DNA of 64,000 bases from Bacteroidota bacterium. GTDB lineage: Bacteria; Bacteroidota; Bacteroidia; JACPRZ01. Positions 16,196 to 27,800 of this stretch are shown in pieces. The translations under genes and the position numbers were made by a program. The number at the start of each line of letters is the position of its first letter. Within the stretch, counting starts at the first letter, position 1. Under the pieces are notes generated by a model. That model was not told the origin of the DNA. It saw only the letters and a list, made by a program, of their open reading frames with translations, and made no database searches. The DNA lies in contig JACPRZ010000024.1 of assembly GCA_016193485.1 (NCBI GenBank), positions 21,447-85,446 of the forward strand, in the 5' to 3' direction.

Positions 16196-17338
16196 TTATT
16201 GTTGCAATGACATTGCAATATCCTCAACTAGATCATCTCCGTCCTCCACCCCGACACTGAGTCGTATCAGCGAATCGGAAATTCCGGTTTTCATGCGCAC
16301 TTCTTTCGGAATAGAAGCGTGCGTCATTGAAGCAGGATGGCTTATTAGCGATTCAACCCCCCCCAGCGATTCGGCAAGGGAAAAAACTTTTGTCCTGGTA
16401 ACTACATTGTAAGCATCCTCAAGTTTATCGCCCTTCAATGTGAACGACATCATGCCTCCGAAACCGCTCATCTGTTTTTTTGCAATCGCATGATTGGTAT
16501 GATCAGGAAAACCAGGCCAGAATACTTTATCAACGTTGGGATGTTTCCTTAGAAAATAAGCTATTTTTTTTCCGTTTTCGCAGTGCTTCTCCATCCGCAG
16601 ATGAAGCGTTTTAATGCCGCGCAAAACAAGATAACTGTCCATCGGTCCGGGCGTGGCTCCGCATGAGTTCTGGATAAAAGCGAGTTTTTCGCGCAAATCA
16701 TCATTATTAATGCACAGCGCACCCATTACTACATCTGAATGTCCACCGAGATATTTTGTAACTGAGTGAGCGACAATATCGGCTCCGAAATCAGCGGGAT
16801 TCTGCAGATATGGTGATGCAAAAGTGTTATCAACAGCAAGGATAAGGTTATTTTTTTTTGCAATTTTTGAACAGACAGTGAGATCAATAATGTTCATCAT
16901 CGGGTTAGTGGGCGTTTCAACCCAAAGGAGTTTTGTGTTTTTTGTCAGGAATTTTGTGATGTTGCGCGCATCCACCATGTCAACAAAGTGAAATTTGATG
17001 CCATAATTGGAAAACACCCGCACGAACATCCTGTAAGAACCGCCATAAAGGTCGTGTGTGGCGATTACCTCATCACCGGGTTTAAGGAGTTTTATTACGG
17101 TATCGGCAGCGCCCATGCCGCTGGAAAAACAAAGGCAGTATTTGGTTTTTTCAAGCGAGGCAATGCATTTTTCCAGTGCTGTCCGCGTAGGATTTTTGCC
17201 GCGCGCATAAACATATCCTTTGTGTTTACCTGGCGCTTCCTGAACATAGGTTGAGGTCTGAAAAATAGGAGTCATGATCGCACCGGTTGAAGGATCGGGT
17301 TCCTGGCCGGCATGTATCGCTTTTGTACCGAATTTCAT
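16196..17338 (-). CDS. Cystathionine gamma-synthase / gamma-lyase family PLP enzyme
   Basis: This 380-residue PLP-dependent Cys/Met metabolism enzyme begins MKFGTKAIHAGQEPDPSTGA. The PLP-binding lysine lies in SVTKYLGGHSD near residue 197. Other family segments are YARGKNPTR, LLWVETPTNP and LVRLSVGVED-like RLSVGVEDGDD at the end. It could act as cystathionine gamma-synthase, gamma-lyase or homocysteine-forming lyase; sequence inspection cannot separate these. The start at 17338 was chosen over 17428 because family members begin here and a promoter-like box lies at 17362-17369, inside the longer version. It is divergent from the heme A synthase gene. Confidence 0.92.
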   Translation of the reverse strand: MKFGTKAIHAGQEPDPSTGAIMTPIFQTSTYVQEAPGKHKGYVYARGKNPTRTALEKCIASLEKTKYCLCFSSGMGAADTVIKLLKPGDEVIATHDLYGGSYRMFVRVFSNYGIKFHFVDMVDARNITKFLTKNTKLLWVETPTNPMMNIIDLTVCSKIAKKNNLILAVDNTFASPYLQNPADFGADIVAHSVTKYLGGHSDVVMGALCINNDDLREKLAFIQNSCGATPGPMDSYLVLRGIKTLHLRMEKHCENGKKIAYFLRKHPNVDKVFWPGFPDHTNHAIAKKQMSGFGGMMSFTLKGDKLEDAYNVVTRTKVFSLAESLGGVESLISHPASMTHASIPKEVRMKTGISDSLIRLSVGVEDGDDLVEDIAMSLQQ

Positions 17339-17361
17339 TGGGGATGTTATTCTATCGGTAA

Positions 17362-17369
17362 CAAAGGTA
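17362..17369 (-). promoter_or_regulatory. -7 box for the PLP enzyme gene
   Basis: The minus strand reads TACCTTTG, an exact TAnnTTTG match 24 bp before the start at 17338. This supports the shorter start. Confidence 0.45.
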
Positions 17370-17404
17370 AGAAATTGAAGTGTTTCGGATTGGAATGGGA
17401 AAAT

Positions 17405-17412
17405 TACCTTTG
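17405..17412 (+). promoter_or_regulatory. -7 box for heme A synthase
   Basis: The plus strand reads TACCTTTG, 56 bp before the ATG at 17468 and 36 bp from the oppositely directed box at 17362. The gap therefore looks like a compact divergent promoter. Confidence 0.45.
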
Positions 17413-17467
17413 CAAGATTAATTACCAATTACCCTATCCCTTATTCCTTGAATTTTCCTATACCGCC

Positions 17468-18538
17468 ATGAAAGTCATTTATTACTGGTTACTCTCCGGT
17501 TTAATCCTCGTCTTTGCCATGGTCGTTGTGGGCGGCATCACCCGCCTTACCCACTCCGGATTATCCATAACTGAATGGGATGTGATAATGGGTGCGATAC
17601 CCCCCCTCAGCGAAAATGAATGGGCTGAATTGTTTGAAAAATACCAGCAGTCACCGGAATACGAAAAAGTAAATTTCAGTTTTACCCTTCCTGATTTTAA
17701 AGAAATCTTCTGGTGGGAATATGTTCACCGGCTTCTCGGGCGCATCATCGGAATTGTTTTTATCATTCCTTTTATATGGTTTATTGGTACAAAAAAACTT
17801 TCCGGAAGATTATTATGGCAGGTAATAGGCATTTTTCTGCTTGGCGCCTTCCAGGGATTGCTCGGCTGGCTGATGGTGGAAAGCGGGCTTGTTGACATTC
17901 CCCGTGTGAGCCATTACCGCCTTGCCGCTCACCTGGTAACGGCTATGGCTACTATGGGGTATATACTTTGGGTGGCAATGGAAGTTTCAAGTTCCAAGTC
18001 CCAAGTTCCAAGTCCCAAGTCCCAAATCCCAAGTCCCAAGTTCCAAGTCCCGAAATACATTACTTCACATCTATTATATATCAAACGATTGACGTTTTTC
18101 CTTTTTTGCATTACCATACTTCAAATTATTTACGGTGTTTTTGTTGCTGGACTCCGGGCAGGACTGATATATAATACTTTTCCGATGATGGGTGATGAAT
18201 GGATATCTTCATGGGTTATTGAAGGATTCCGCCATCGCGGATTTGTGAGTTTGTTTGAAAACCTGGCAACCGTGCAGTTTATTCACAGGTGGTTGGCATT
18301 TGTGGTTTTCTTTCTTGTGGCGTGGCAGTTTTTATTATCCGTTAAAATTCCTCCGCTGAAAAAAGGCGCACTGTTCCTGCTGATTGCCGTATCGCTTCAA
18401 CTCCTGCTTGGAGTTCTTGCGCTTCTTTTTGCCGTTCCGTTATGGATTGGCGTTGCGCATCAGGCGGTGGCGATGCTGATTTTTTGCAGTATTATTTATC
18501 ATTTTTTTATACTGTACCAAATTTTACAGGATAAATGA
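17468..18538 (+). CDS. ctaA: Heme A synthase (COX15/CtaA family)
   Basis: This inner-membrane enzyme oxidises the heme O methyl group to make heme A for cytochrome c oxidase. The 356-residue protein has eight hydrophobic segments and the family signature VVVGGITRLTHSGLSITEW near residue 17. Heme-ligand-type histidines lie in WEYVHRLLGR, HYRLAAHL, QFIHRWLAF and GVAHQAVAM. The start at 17468 places the first helix at the N-terminus as in the family. An odd feature is a loop after the fourth helix (about residues 173-195) rich in Ser-Pro-Lys-Gln, encoded by a short-period DNA repeat that has apparently been inserted in frame. It falls between membrane segments and so may be tolerated. Confidence 0.94.
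   Translation: MKVIYYWLLSGLILVFAMVVVGGITRLTHSGLSITEWDVIMGAIPPLSENEWAELFEKYQQSPEYEKVNFSFTLPDFKEIFWWEYVHRLLGRIIGIVFIIPFIWFIGTKKLSGRLLWQVIGIFLLGAFQGLLGWLMVESGLVDIPRVSHYRLAAHLVTAMATMGYILWVAMEVSSSKSQVPSPKSQIPSPKFQVPKYITSHLLYIKRLTFFLFCITILQIIYGVFVAGLRAGLIYNTFPMMGDEWISSWVIEGFRHRGFVSLFENLATVQFIHRWLAFVVFFLVAWQFLLSVKIPPLKKGALFLLIAVSLQLLLGVLALLFAVPLWIGVAHQAVAMLIFCSIIYHFFILYQILQDK
17983..18051 (+). repeat. Short-period repeat inside heme A synthase
   Basis: This is a 69-base run of aagtccc / aagttcc units (period 7) within the coding region, read as repeats of the type KSQVPSP. It matches the style of intergenic simple repeats common in Bacteroidota. It keeps the reading frame and falls in a loop between predicted helices. 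Confidence 0.85.
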
Positions 18539-18655
18539 TAAGGAAATTTTAGAATTCATCAATGCTGATCGCTGAACATTAACCACAAACCGGCATATCT
18601 CGTGGTTTTTCTAACCTGGTACTTTTTTTTCCTACCTTGCACTCCCGTTCATCTT

Positions 18656-18766
18656 GGGTGTATCCCAAAACTCATATTTATCGTCCTAAAGGGGGGTAAG
18701 TAGTGTAGTTCACTATCTGGTGGTATTCTCCAAACGGGTGGGGGATGTGAGTTTTGTGGTACACCC
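18656..18766. repeat. 111-bp element with 19-base terminal inverted repeats (MITE-like)
   Basis: The 277-bp gap 18539-18815 upstream of the giant adhesin holds inverted ends at 18656-18674 (gggtgtatcccaaaactca) and 18748-18766, with three mismatches. The ends resemble those of some insertion sequences. The 73-base interior has no coding capacity, contains ggggggt and a small tagtg/cacta hairpin, and no clear target duplication is visible. It may be a non-autonomous element or a structured leader for the adhesin operon. Nothing else was recognised in the gap apart from TACCTTG sequences near 18633 and 18777 that only partly match a -7 box. Confidence 0.5.
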
Positions 18767-18815
18767 TTCAACCTTCTTACCTTGTTTTGCGTCTGATTAA
18801 AGAACAACTAACTCC

Positions 18816-21800
18816 ATGATTTACCCCATGCGCTTTTTTGCCCTTTTGTTATTATTTTTCTCTTTTGCCGGAACCACTTCCGCCTTAACCATTACTTCCG
18901 TCTCCAGCGGCAACTGGAACACCAGTTCCACGTGGGATTGCAATTGTATCCCCGGTTCTGCCGATGATGTAATAGTCGGCCATTCAGTAGGTATATCCAA
19001 TACCGCAACTGCCGGCTCAATGACCATTAATTCAGTTGCCTCACTCAATGTCGGTAATGCATTTATGGTGAATGGCTCTGTGACCATCAATGGCACCCTG
19101 ACCATTACCTCAACTACCGGTTCCAAAAATTTCGGTGACATTCTTATCAACTCAATCGGCACATGGAACAATTCATCCAACGCAAATGTTACCGTTAACG
19201 GTAATCTGACCAATAATGGCTCTTTTACCAGCGGAACCGGCACTTGCACTTTTACGGGGTCTGGGAAATTCTTTGACGGGAGTTCATCAATTACAATCCA
19301 AATGGCTCAGATCAACGGGAGTTATACAAACAATAATAATTTATTGATCACTTTCAGTTTATCAGGCAACGGATCACTTACGCAGTCAACAAATACACTA
19401 CTTCAACTCGGGGGCACTGTCACCATTTCAACCCTTACGGCATCTGCGTCAGGTAATACTGTTATTTATAACGCCAATGGTTCCCAGACAATCTTCTGCA
19501 CCACATATTACAATCTTACATTGACGGGCAGCGGTACGAAAACATTTTCGTGCAACACTTTCATAAACGGGCAACTTACAAATAACAGCAGTACAACGCT
19601 TGATGCAACTACTTTTACAATTACCCTTAGCGGAAATTTTATCAATGACGGGAATTTTTTCCCGAGTTCCAGCACTTTTTTTCTTGCCGGCAGCGCGGTA
19701 CAATCTCTTTCAGGATTTTCAACCATTACATTTAATAATCTTACCATAAACAATGTCTCTTCAACCGGAATCACGCTGAATCAGGATGTTACTGTCATGG
19801 GAACATTGATGCTGAATGACGGAATTATTTATTCAAGCAGCGCAAACCTTCTTATCCTGAGCGCGGGTTCAACCGTGTCCCCTCAGGGCGGAACACAGAC
19901 AAGTTTTGTGGATGGGCCCGTCAGGAAAACCGGCAGCACCGCTTTTGTATTTCCCACCGGAGATAATGGCCGTTGGCGCAGAATAGCCATGTCCGCGCTT
20001 GCTTCAGCAACCGACCAGTTTGATGCCGAATATTTTTTTCAGGGTTATGGCAATTACAACCTTGAGACGGATCCTTCCCCGTCAGAACAATTAACCGATG
20101 TGAGCCAGGGTGAGTACTGGACACTCGACCGCACCGCAGGAACAGCAACCCCGCAAATAACTTTGGCATGGGAAGATGCTTCCGCCAGCGGCATTGATGA
20201 TTGCGGTGATCTGAGAATAGCGCGTTTCAATAGTGTCTCTTCCTGGTGGGAAAATAATAATGATAATGTAATTACTAACGGCTCCTGCACCGGAACTAAT
20301 CCCGGAACAATCACTACCGGCTCCGCGGTCTTTACTTTCAGCCCTTTTACTTTCGGATCAAAAAATGCACTGGTAAATCCTCTTTTTGTCTTCGCATGCA
20401 CGCCTGCAACTTTTTGGGTTACCGACACCACCGACAGCGGTGCCGGCTCCCTGCGCCAGGCGATTACAGATGCCAATGCAAATTGCGGCCACGATACCAT
20501 TAAATTCAATCTTGGTATGGCAAGCGCCTACAAAATCGCAGTCCTGACACCACTCCCCCCCCTTACGGATACTTCTGGCGTAACCATTGACGGATGGAGC
20601 AACATGAATAATTCCGGAATACCGAATACTGTTTCTATTTTCAATACTTCAGCCGGTAATCCGCTCAATCCGGTCTATAAAATTATTCTTACGAATTCCG
20701 GCAGTGTTCCCGTTGGACTGCAACTGGCAAGCGATAATAATGTAATCCAGGGGATGGTGCTGCAGGATTTTGGTGACGGAACGGTATCCAACAATGATAT
20801 TGCGATTATTGTCACCGGCAACAATAATAAAATCCTCGGCTGTTTTATCGGAATGGCTCCGGATGGAATCACAAAGGGTACACGCACATGGGCAGGCATC
20901 GAAATAAGCGGGCAGAATAATATCATTGGTGACGGTACTGCTGCAGGAACCAACCTGATTTCCGGAATGAACAATGGTGGTTATGGCATATCCATAACAG
21001 GATCAAATGCTGCCACAAATTCCGTCATGGGGAATATTATCGGCTTGCAAAAGAATGGCGTTTCAATGGTATTTGCTTCACAGACATCTGGAATTTATAT
21101 TTCGGGGGGGGCATCCGGAAACAAAATCGGGGACATTTCAGGGGAAGGCAATGTAATTTCAGGAAACGCAGGTTATGGAATTGAGATTTCCAATTCGGAA
21201 AACAATAAAATTATCGGCAACATTATCGGACCCCAGTCCAACGGCACTTTCGTTGTTGCTTCCAATACGCAACTGATAGGAGTCAGGGTAGTTGATGCAG
21301 GCGGTAATATTATCGGTGGCGCTACATCATTGGAAAGGAACATAATTTCAGCGAATGGAACTTCGGGTATTGCCATAACCGGTATGAATGCAACGCTCAA
21401 TGAAATTATTGGAAATTATATCGGCACTTCTGCCAGCGGCTCATCAATTATCTCATCCGGTTCCCAGGATTATGGAGTACAGATTGCTTCGGGCGCATCT
21501 TCAAATATCATTGGCGGAACCGGTCTTGGTGAAGGCAACCTGATTTCAGGGAATACGAATTACGGTATTTATTTCAGCAGTTCCGGTACAGGAGGCAATA
21601 CCGTACTCGGCAACATAATAGGACCCCAGGCAAATGGCACTTCCTATTTAACAGGGAATCTGCAAAGTTACGGCATTTATATTTTCCAGTCGCCTGCCAA
21701 TATCATTGGCGGAACCACAACGGCTGAACGGAATGTTATTTCGGCAAATGAAATTGGCGGGCTCTATTTATTCGGTGCATCAACAACCGGAAATTATGTC

Positions 21801-24800
21801 AAAGGAAATTATATAGGTATTGACAGGAATGGAACTTCATTCATTACATCATCCACACAGGATTATGGAATGTTCATCGGTTCATCTGCGGTCTCAAACA
21901 TCATTGGCGGAAGCAATGCGGGCGAAGGCAACCTGATTTCAGGTAATTCCAATTATGGCATTTATATAGCCCCCGCTTCTACCGTTGGAAATACGGTCAA
22001 AGGAAATATTATCGGACCTCAATTTAACGGTTCATCTTTTATAAACGGGAATCTCCAGAACTACGGTGTTTTTATCGACCTTTCCGGGGGTAACATCATT
22101 GGCGGAAATAATGCTGGTGAGCGAAATATCATTTCCGGGAATCAAACTGCCGGTGTGATGATTTCTTCTTCCGATTCAAATTCAATTAAGGGTAATTATA
22201 TAGGAATTGACAGTTCCGGAACAACCTTTATCGCTTCAAGCAGTCAGGACTATGGTGTATCTATTACCGGAAGTTCATCGGGAAATTTAATTGGCGGTGC
22301 AAATGCCGGAGACGGAAATGTGATCAGCGGAAACACATCTTCCGGGATACTTACAACCTCATTTTCCCTTGGAGGGAATACAGTTAAAGGGAATATTATT
22401 GGTCCGCAGGCAGATGGAGCGACATATCTCGTTTCCAATACGCAATCCATCGGTATTGCTATTAATAATTCTGCAAATAACATTATCGGGAATAATTCAA
22501 CCGCAGAAAGAAATATTATTTCTGCAAACACTATTTATGGAATTTATATTTCCGGTTCCGGGTCTTTCGGAAATTTTATCAGGGGAAATTATATCGGTCC
22601 GGATATTTCTGGTACACTGATTATTTCCGGATCCAACCAGGATTACGGGATACAGATTACTTCAGGTTCGGAACTCAATACCATCGGTGGAGATGCTTTT
22701 GCAGGGTATGGCAATCTTATATCAGGTAATACAAACAACGGGATTTTTATTAATTCTACTGTAACAAACGGAAATATTATCTGGGGAAATATTATTGGTC
22801 CGCAAATGGACGGCAATACATTTCTGGCATCCAACACGCAGGTAGCGGGAATTGCCCTGTACGGTTCGGCCGGTAATATTATCGGGGGAAATTCCGATAC
22901 GACACGAAATATTATTTCCGGCAATTTTAATTACGGCATTTATATACAGGATACAACGGCAACCGGAAATATTATTACGGGGAATTATATCGGACCCGGG
23001 AAAAACAGCGCTTCCATTGCTTCCAGCAGTCAGAATCGCGGTGTTTATATCCTCTCATCTGCTTCGTCTGATTTTATTGGAGGAAGCGGTCCGGGCGAAG
23101 GAAATATTATTGCCTATAATACCGCAAATGGCGTTGAGATTTTTTCAGCAGGTTCTATCAATAACCTCATATCACGCAATTCCATTTACAGTAATCCCAC
23201 AACCGCCATTAAACTTAACTATGGCGCCAGTCAGGGCAATAACGGTAAACCCGTGCCGGTTGTCTCTGGTGCAAATACCGCATTGGTAACCGGTACTTCT
23301 GAACCGGGTGATGTGGTTGAAATTTTTAAAAACACATCCGGTAATTGCCAGGATGCTGTTACCTATCTCGGTACTGTTGTTACGGACACTGCGGGCAGGT
23401 GGGCTTTTCCGGTAACGCTTACCACAAGCGAATATGTCCTTGCCACGGCAACCGATACAGCAAACAATACATCCGAATTTTCCGCCTGCCGCGTTGCTGT
23501 TTCCTGCTCAGGGTTTGCAGCGACAATTGTTAAAACAGATGTTTCCTGCGGTGGCTCCATTGACGGCTCCGCAACAGTTTTTATTGCCGGAGGTACAATT
23601 CCATATTCTTATGCATGGAGCAATGGCGAAACGCTTTCAACAATAACCGGACTATCAGCCGGGTCGTATACTGTAACCGTTTCCGATTTGAATGCCTGCG
23701 GTGATACGCTCACTGTTACCATTACAGAACCGCTGGCAATTTCCATCACTGAATCTGAAAATGACATCTCATGTAATGGCGCGATGGACGGTTCCATAAA
23801 TATTACCGTTTCCGGAGGCGCTCCATCCTATTCTTTTCAATGGTCAAATCTTGAAACAACAGAGGATATTACGGGCCTTTCAGCGGGAATCTATACGGTT
23901 ACCGTAACCGACCTGTCCGGATGCACGGCTGATTCATCTTTTACTCTCACCCAGCCAGCACAATTATCCGCTTCAACCGTAGTCCTGCCGGTAAGTTGCT
24001 ATGGCGACAGCACCGGTTCAATTGACATGACGGTAACCGGTGGCACCCCCCCCTATGTATATTCTTGGAGCAGCGGTGATTCTACCGAAGACCTCTCAAA
24101 CCTTGCAGCCGGAACATATCTGGTGACCATAACCGATTCCAATAATTGTATTCTGGCAACCGGAACAATTATCACCCAACCGTCTGTCCTGTCAGTAATA
24201 ACTACCTCAACTTTTAATTACGATACCTGCAACGGTACAGTGTTCGCAAACGTCACCGGTGGCGCTCTCCCCTATAATTATCTTTGGGATGACACTTCCG
24301 GTGCAACAACTGATACAGTTACCGGTCTTTGCGGTGGCGCTTACCATGTGACGGTAACTGATAATAACGGATGCACCGCCACAGATTCGGCAACGGTAAT
24401 TACGGCAATGGTCAGTTTTACCATTGATACATCGGGCGGCTGCCCTCCGGTTACAGTGAATTTCACCAATACAAGTAATCTTGGAGTATCTGGAGTAGCA
24501 TACCTCTGGTACTTCGGTACCGATGGTCCTTATTTTGTCTATGATACTTCCTATACATTTAATTCCGGGGGAATTTTTCCGGTTTATCTTTTCGCTATTG
24601 ATACGGATTTGAACGTTCTCGGAAACGATTCTATGAATCTCGCTTTTTCCGGCTCATCGGGATTTTTTGTGATGACCGATGATACTGTCTGCCCCGGTGA
24701 TAATATAATATTTGTTGATGATGTAAATAGTTCCCCCTATTATGACTGGAATTTCGGGGACGGGTTTTACCAGAACGGACCGAATAATCTTGTTATCCAT

Positions 24801-27800
24801 TCATGGTATTCACCCGGAACTTATTACGTTTCTCTTGCCGTTAATACGGTATGCGGTGCCGATACGATTAACCAACCTGTTGTTGTCTCCAATATTTCAG
24901 CATTAGCCGGTCCGATACAGGCGGGTCCGCAACCCGTTTGCCCGGGTGATCAACTGCAAATCGCCTCTTTTGGCTCGGCAGGGAATTTTACATGGGATTT
25001 CGGTGACGGAACGGTTGGATATTCCGGTCTTCCCTATACGGTTCATACGTACGACAGCGCTGGATCATATATAATTTCCATGACCGTAACCAACGGTTGC
25101 AATTTTGTTTTCAGCGCAGCAGATACTTTCATCGTCTCAGGCGGTCTGCCGGTAACCGGGAATTTTGAAATTACCGCCAACCCCGATCCGGTTTGCCCTG
25201 GCGACCTGGTGAAATTCAAATTCGAGGAAGGTGAAAATTTTTCGGGTTACCAATGGGATTTCGGTGACGGAAATACATTTTCCGGATATTCAACTGTTTT
25301 TCATTCCTATTCTTCAACCGGAAATTATAATATCTCCGTAACCGTCACCAACGGTTGCGGCTCATCAACACTCATAACTACGACCGTTTCGGTGCAGAAC
25401 GGTGTAACGGCAGAAGCAGGTGAATACTCTTACGGTGTCATTCCCTCGGCAGCATGCCCAAACGACTCAATTATTTTCTATATTGACGGGCTGACAGAGG
25501 GGGGGTATGTATGGAATTTCGGTGACGGAAACAGCGACTCGGTTTTCACTCCTTTTGACAGTTCGGCAATAATTGCGCATGCTTATTCCGCAACGGGTAC
25601 CTATCAGGCGACTATAACCATCACTAACGGCTGCGGCAGCAGTGTAACCGATACGATTGCGGTCTGGGTGAGCGATTCTTTTTCTGTGATTCCTTCCTGG
25701 TGGGGTGAAGGTTTTACATGGGAGGGTCGTAATGAAGGTCCTTTATCCGTCTGTCAGCCGGTGGATTTTTTTGCATTTGGCGGCTCTCTTTTTACATGGG
25801 ATTTTGGCGATGGCGACACGCTTTCAACTTTTTCTCTTGGCGTAAGCCATACCTATAATTCTGCCGGATTTTATACGGTAACATTAGATGTACAGAACTC
25901 CTGCGGCAACAGCCGGCAATACAGTAATTTGATCCGGATTACCGGCTCATGCACCCCGCCTTCAGTTTCGTTTACTGCTGCCAACCCATCCTGTTCCGGC
26001 AGCAATGACGGATGGATAGAAGCGACTGCAGCCGGTGGCACCCCCCCTTATACTTTTCAATGGAGTACGGGTGAAATCACTACCGATACTTTGCTTTCCC
26101 TGGTTGACAGTTTGGCTGGAGGAACTTATTACCTGACGCTGACCGATGCAATCAATGCCCAGGCAACCGACACCATTATACTGACACCTCCTTCCTCCCT
26201 GTCTATGGTTTTTGCCTTCACCGATGTCACCTGCAACGATACATGTGACGGAACTGCCGCATTATCGGTTTCCGGTGGCACCCCCCCCTATACTTTTTCC
26301 TGGAGTAATGGCGCCAACTCGCCATCCCTTTCCTCCCTCTGTATCGGTATTTATCCCGTGACCGTTACTGACTCACTTTCCTGTATTGCAACCGATAGCG
26401 CTGCCATTGGCGGTATTCCCGGCTTTTTTGCCGACTTGGCCGGAAATCCCGATACCAACTGGATAAGCCCGGCAACGGTAAGAGACGGTTTGTGCTGTAC
26501 AGCCGGAGCCCCGGACCGCTGCGTTCATTTTATTGTCAATACCGACTCGCTGGCCGACCGTATATATATCAATATAAATTCCGGTGCAGTTCCTCCCGGT
26601 TCAAATTATTATATTGACAATTGCGACCCGGCTTCTACCACATTGCTCGGTGATACCCTTTGTCTTACTGCAAGCGGCCAGCACAATATCACTTTTTGCA
26701 AACCTGGCACCAATGTCAATGATTATATAATCGGAACCAGGAAAAGGCCTTCAGTTAATGCGGGTAGTGATATTATGGTATGCCCGGAAACTGATTCCAT
26801 ACCGCTCAATTCATCCGGCTCAGGAGCGGTTTCATATTTATGGACATCTTCAGGTAGCGGCTCTTTTTATCCTAACGCTTCTGCGATCAATCCGGTTTAT
26901 ATTCCCTCTGCAACGGATAGTGCATCCGGGGGGCTGGTGGAATTGGTTTTCTGGGGCGTGGGAACCTGCACCAATGTTCGGGATACAGTACTTATTCAAT
27001 TTGTACAACCGATATCATTGTCTGTTACTTCAACGCCAGAATGTGAACCCAATACCGGTGTCGCGTCAGTATCTGCGACCGGTGGCGCTCCCCCCTATGC
27101 CTTCCTGTGGAGCAATGGCGACACTGATTCATGGGCAGCGGCACTTACCAGCGGCACCTATACTGTTACTGTGACTGATGCTGCGGGATGCGGTAACTCG
27201 GTTACCGCTTCTGTCGGATCAGGTGTAGCATTTACCGCAGCCATTAGCGCTTTGATAAATCCTTTCTGCAATGGCGGTTCTGACGGGACTGCAACGGCAA
27301 TCGGTTCAAACATGCCATCGCAGTCATTTTCTGTTGCACCTAACGCAGCTATTCCGGATACCGGGTGCAGTTCATTCAACGGTGTCAACAGTATGATTAA
27401 TGTAAGCGGTTATTCTGTTGCCGTCAACAGTTCCGGAATTAAAGCCACTCTGAACATCATCCACACTTTTGACAGCGACCTTCAAATATTCCTGACTGCA
27501 CCCAATGGCAATACATTGATGCTCTCAACAGGAAATGGCGGAAATGACAGTAATTATATCAATACTGTTTTTACTGATGGCGCCCTGATTAGCATCACCA
27601 TGGGATCTCCTCCATTTACCGGCATATTCAAACCCGAAGGCGGTTTAACTGCCTCGTGCGGTGTGACACCAACTATCGCAACTTTCGGTGCAATCGGGGG
27701 GGGGAGTATTAATCCGAATGGAAATTGGACATTGAAGGTTTTCGATAATATGGTTATTGACACCGGCCGGGTTGTCAACTGGTCCATAACCATTCCTCCT

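Noticed and set aside
18656..18766. Complete insertion sequence at the inverted repeats
   Set aside because: The interior is only 73 bases with no transposase frame, so at most a non-autonomous remnant can be claimed.
20054..20509. Opposite-strand open frames within the giant adhesins
   Set aside because: They are long because the coding strand has few reverse-strand stops in Ser/Thr/Gly-rich repeats; none shows family motifs.
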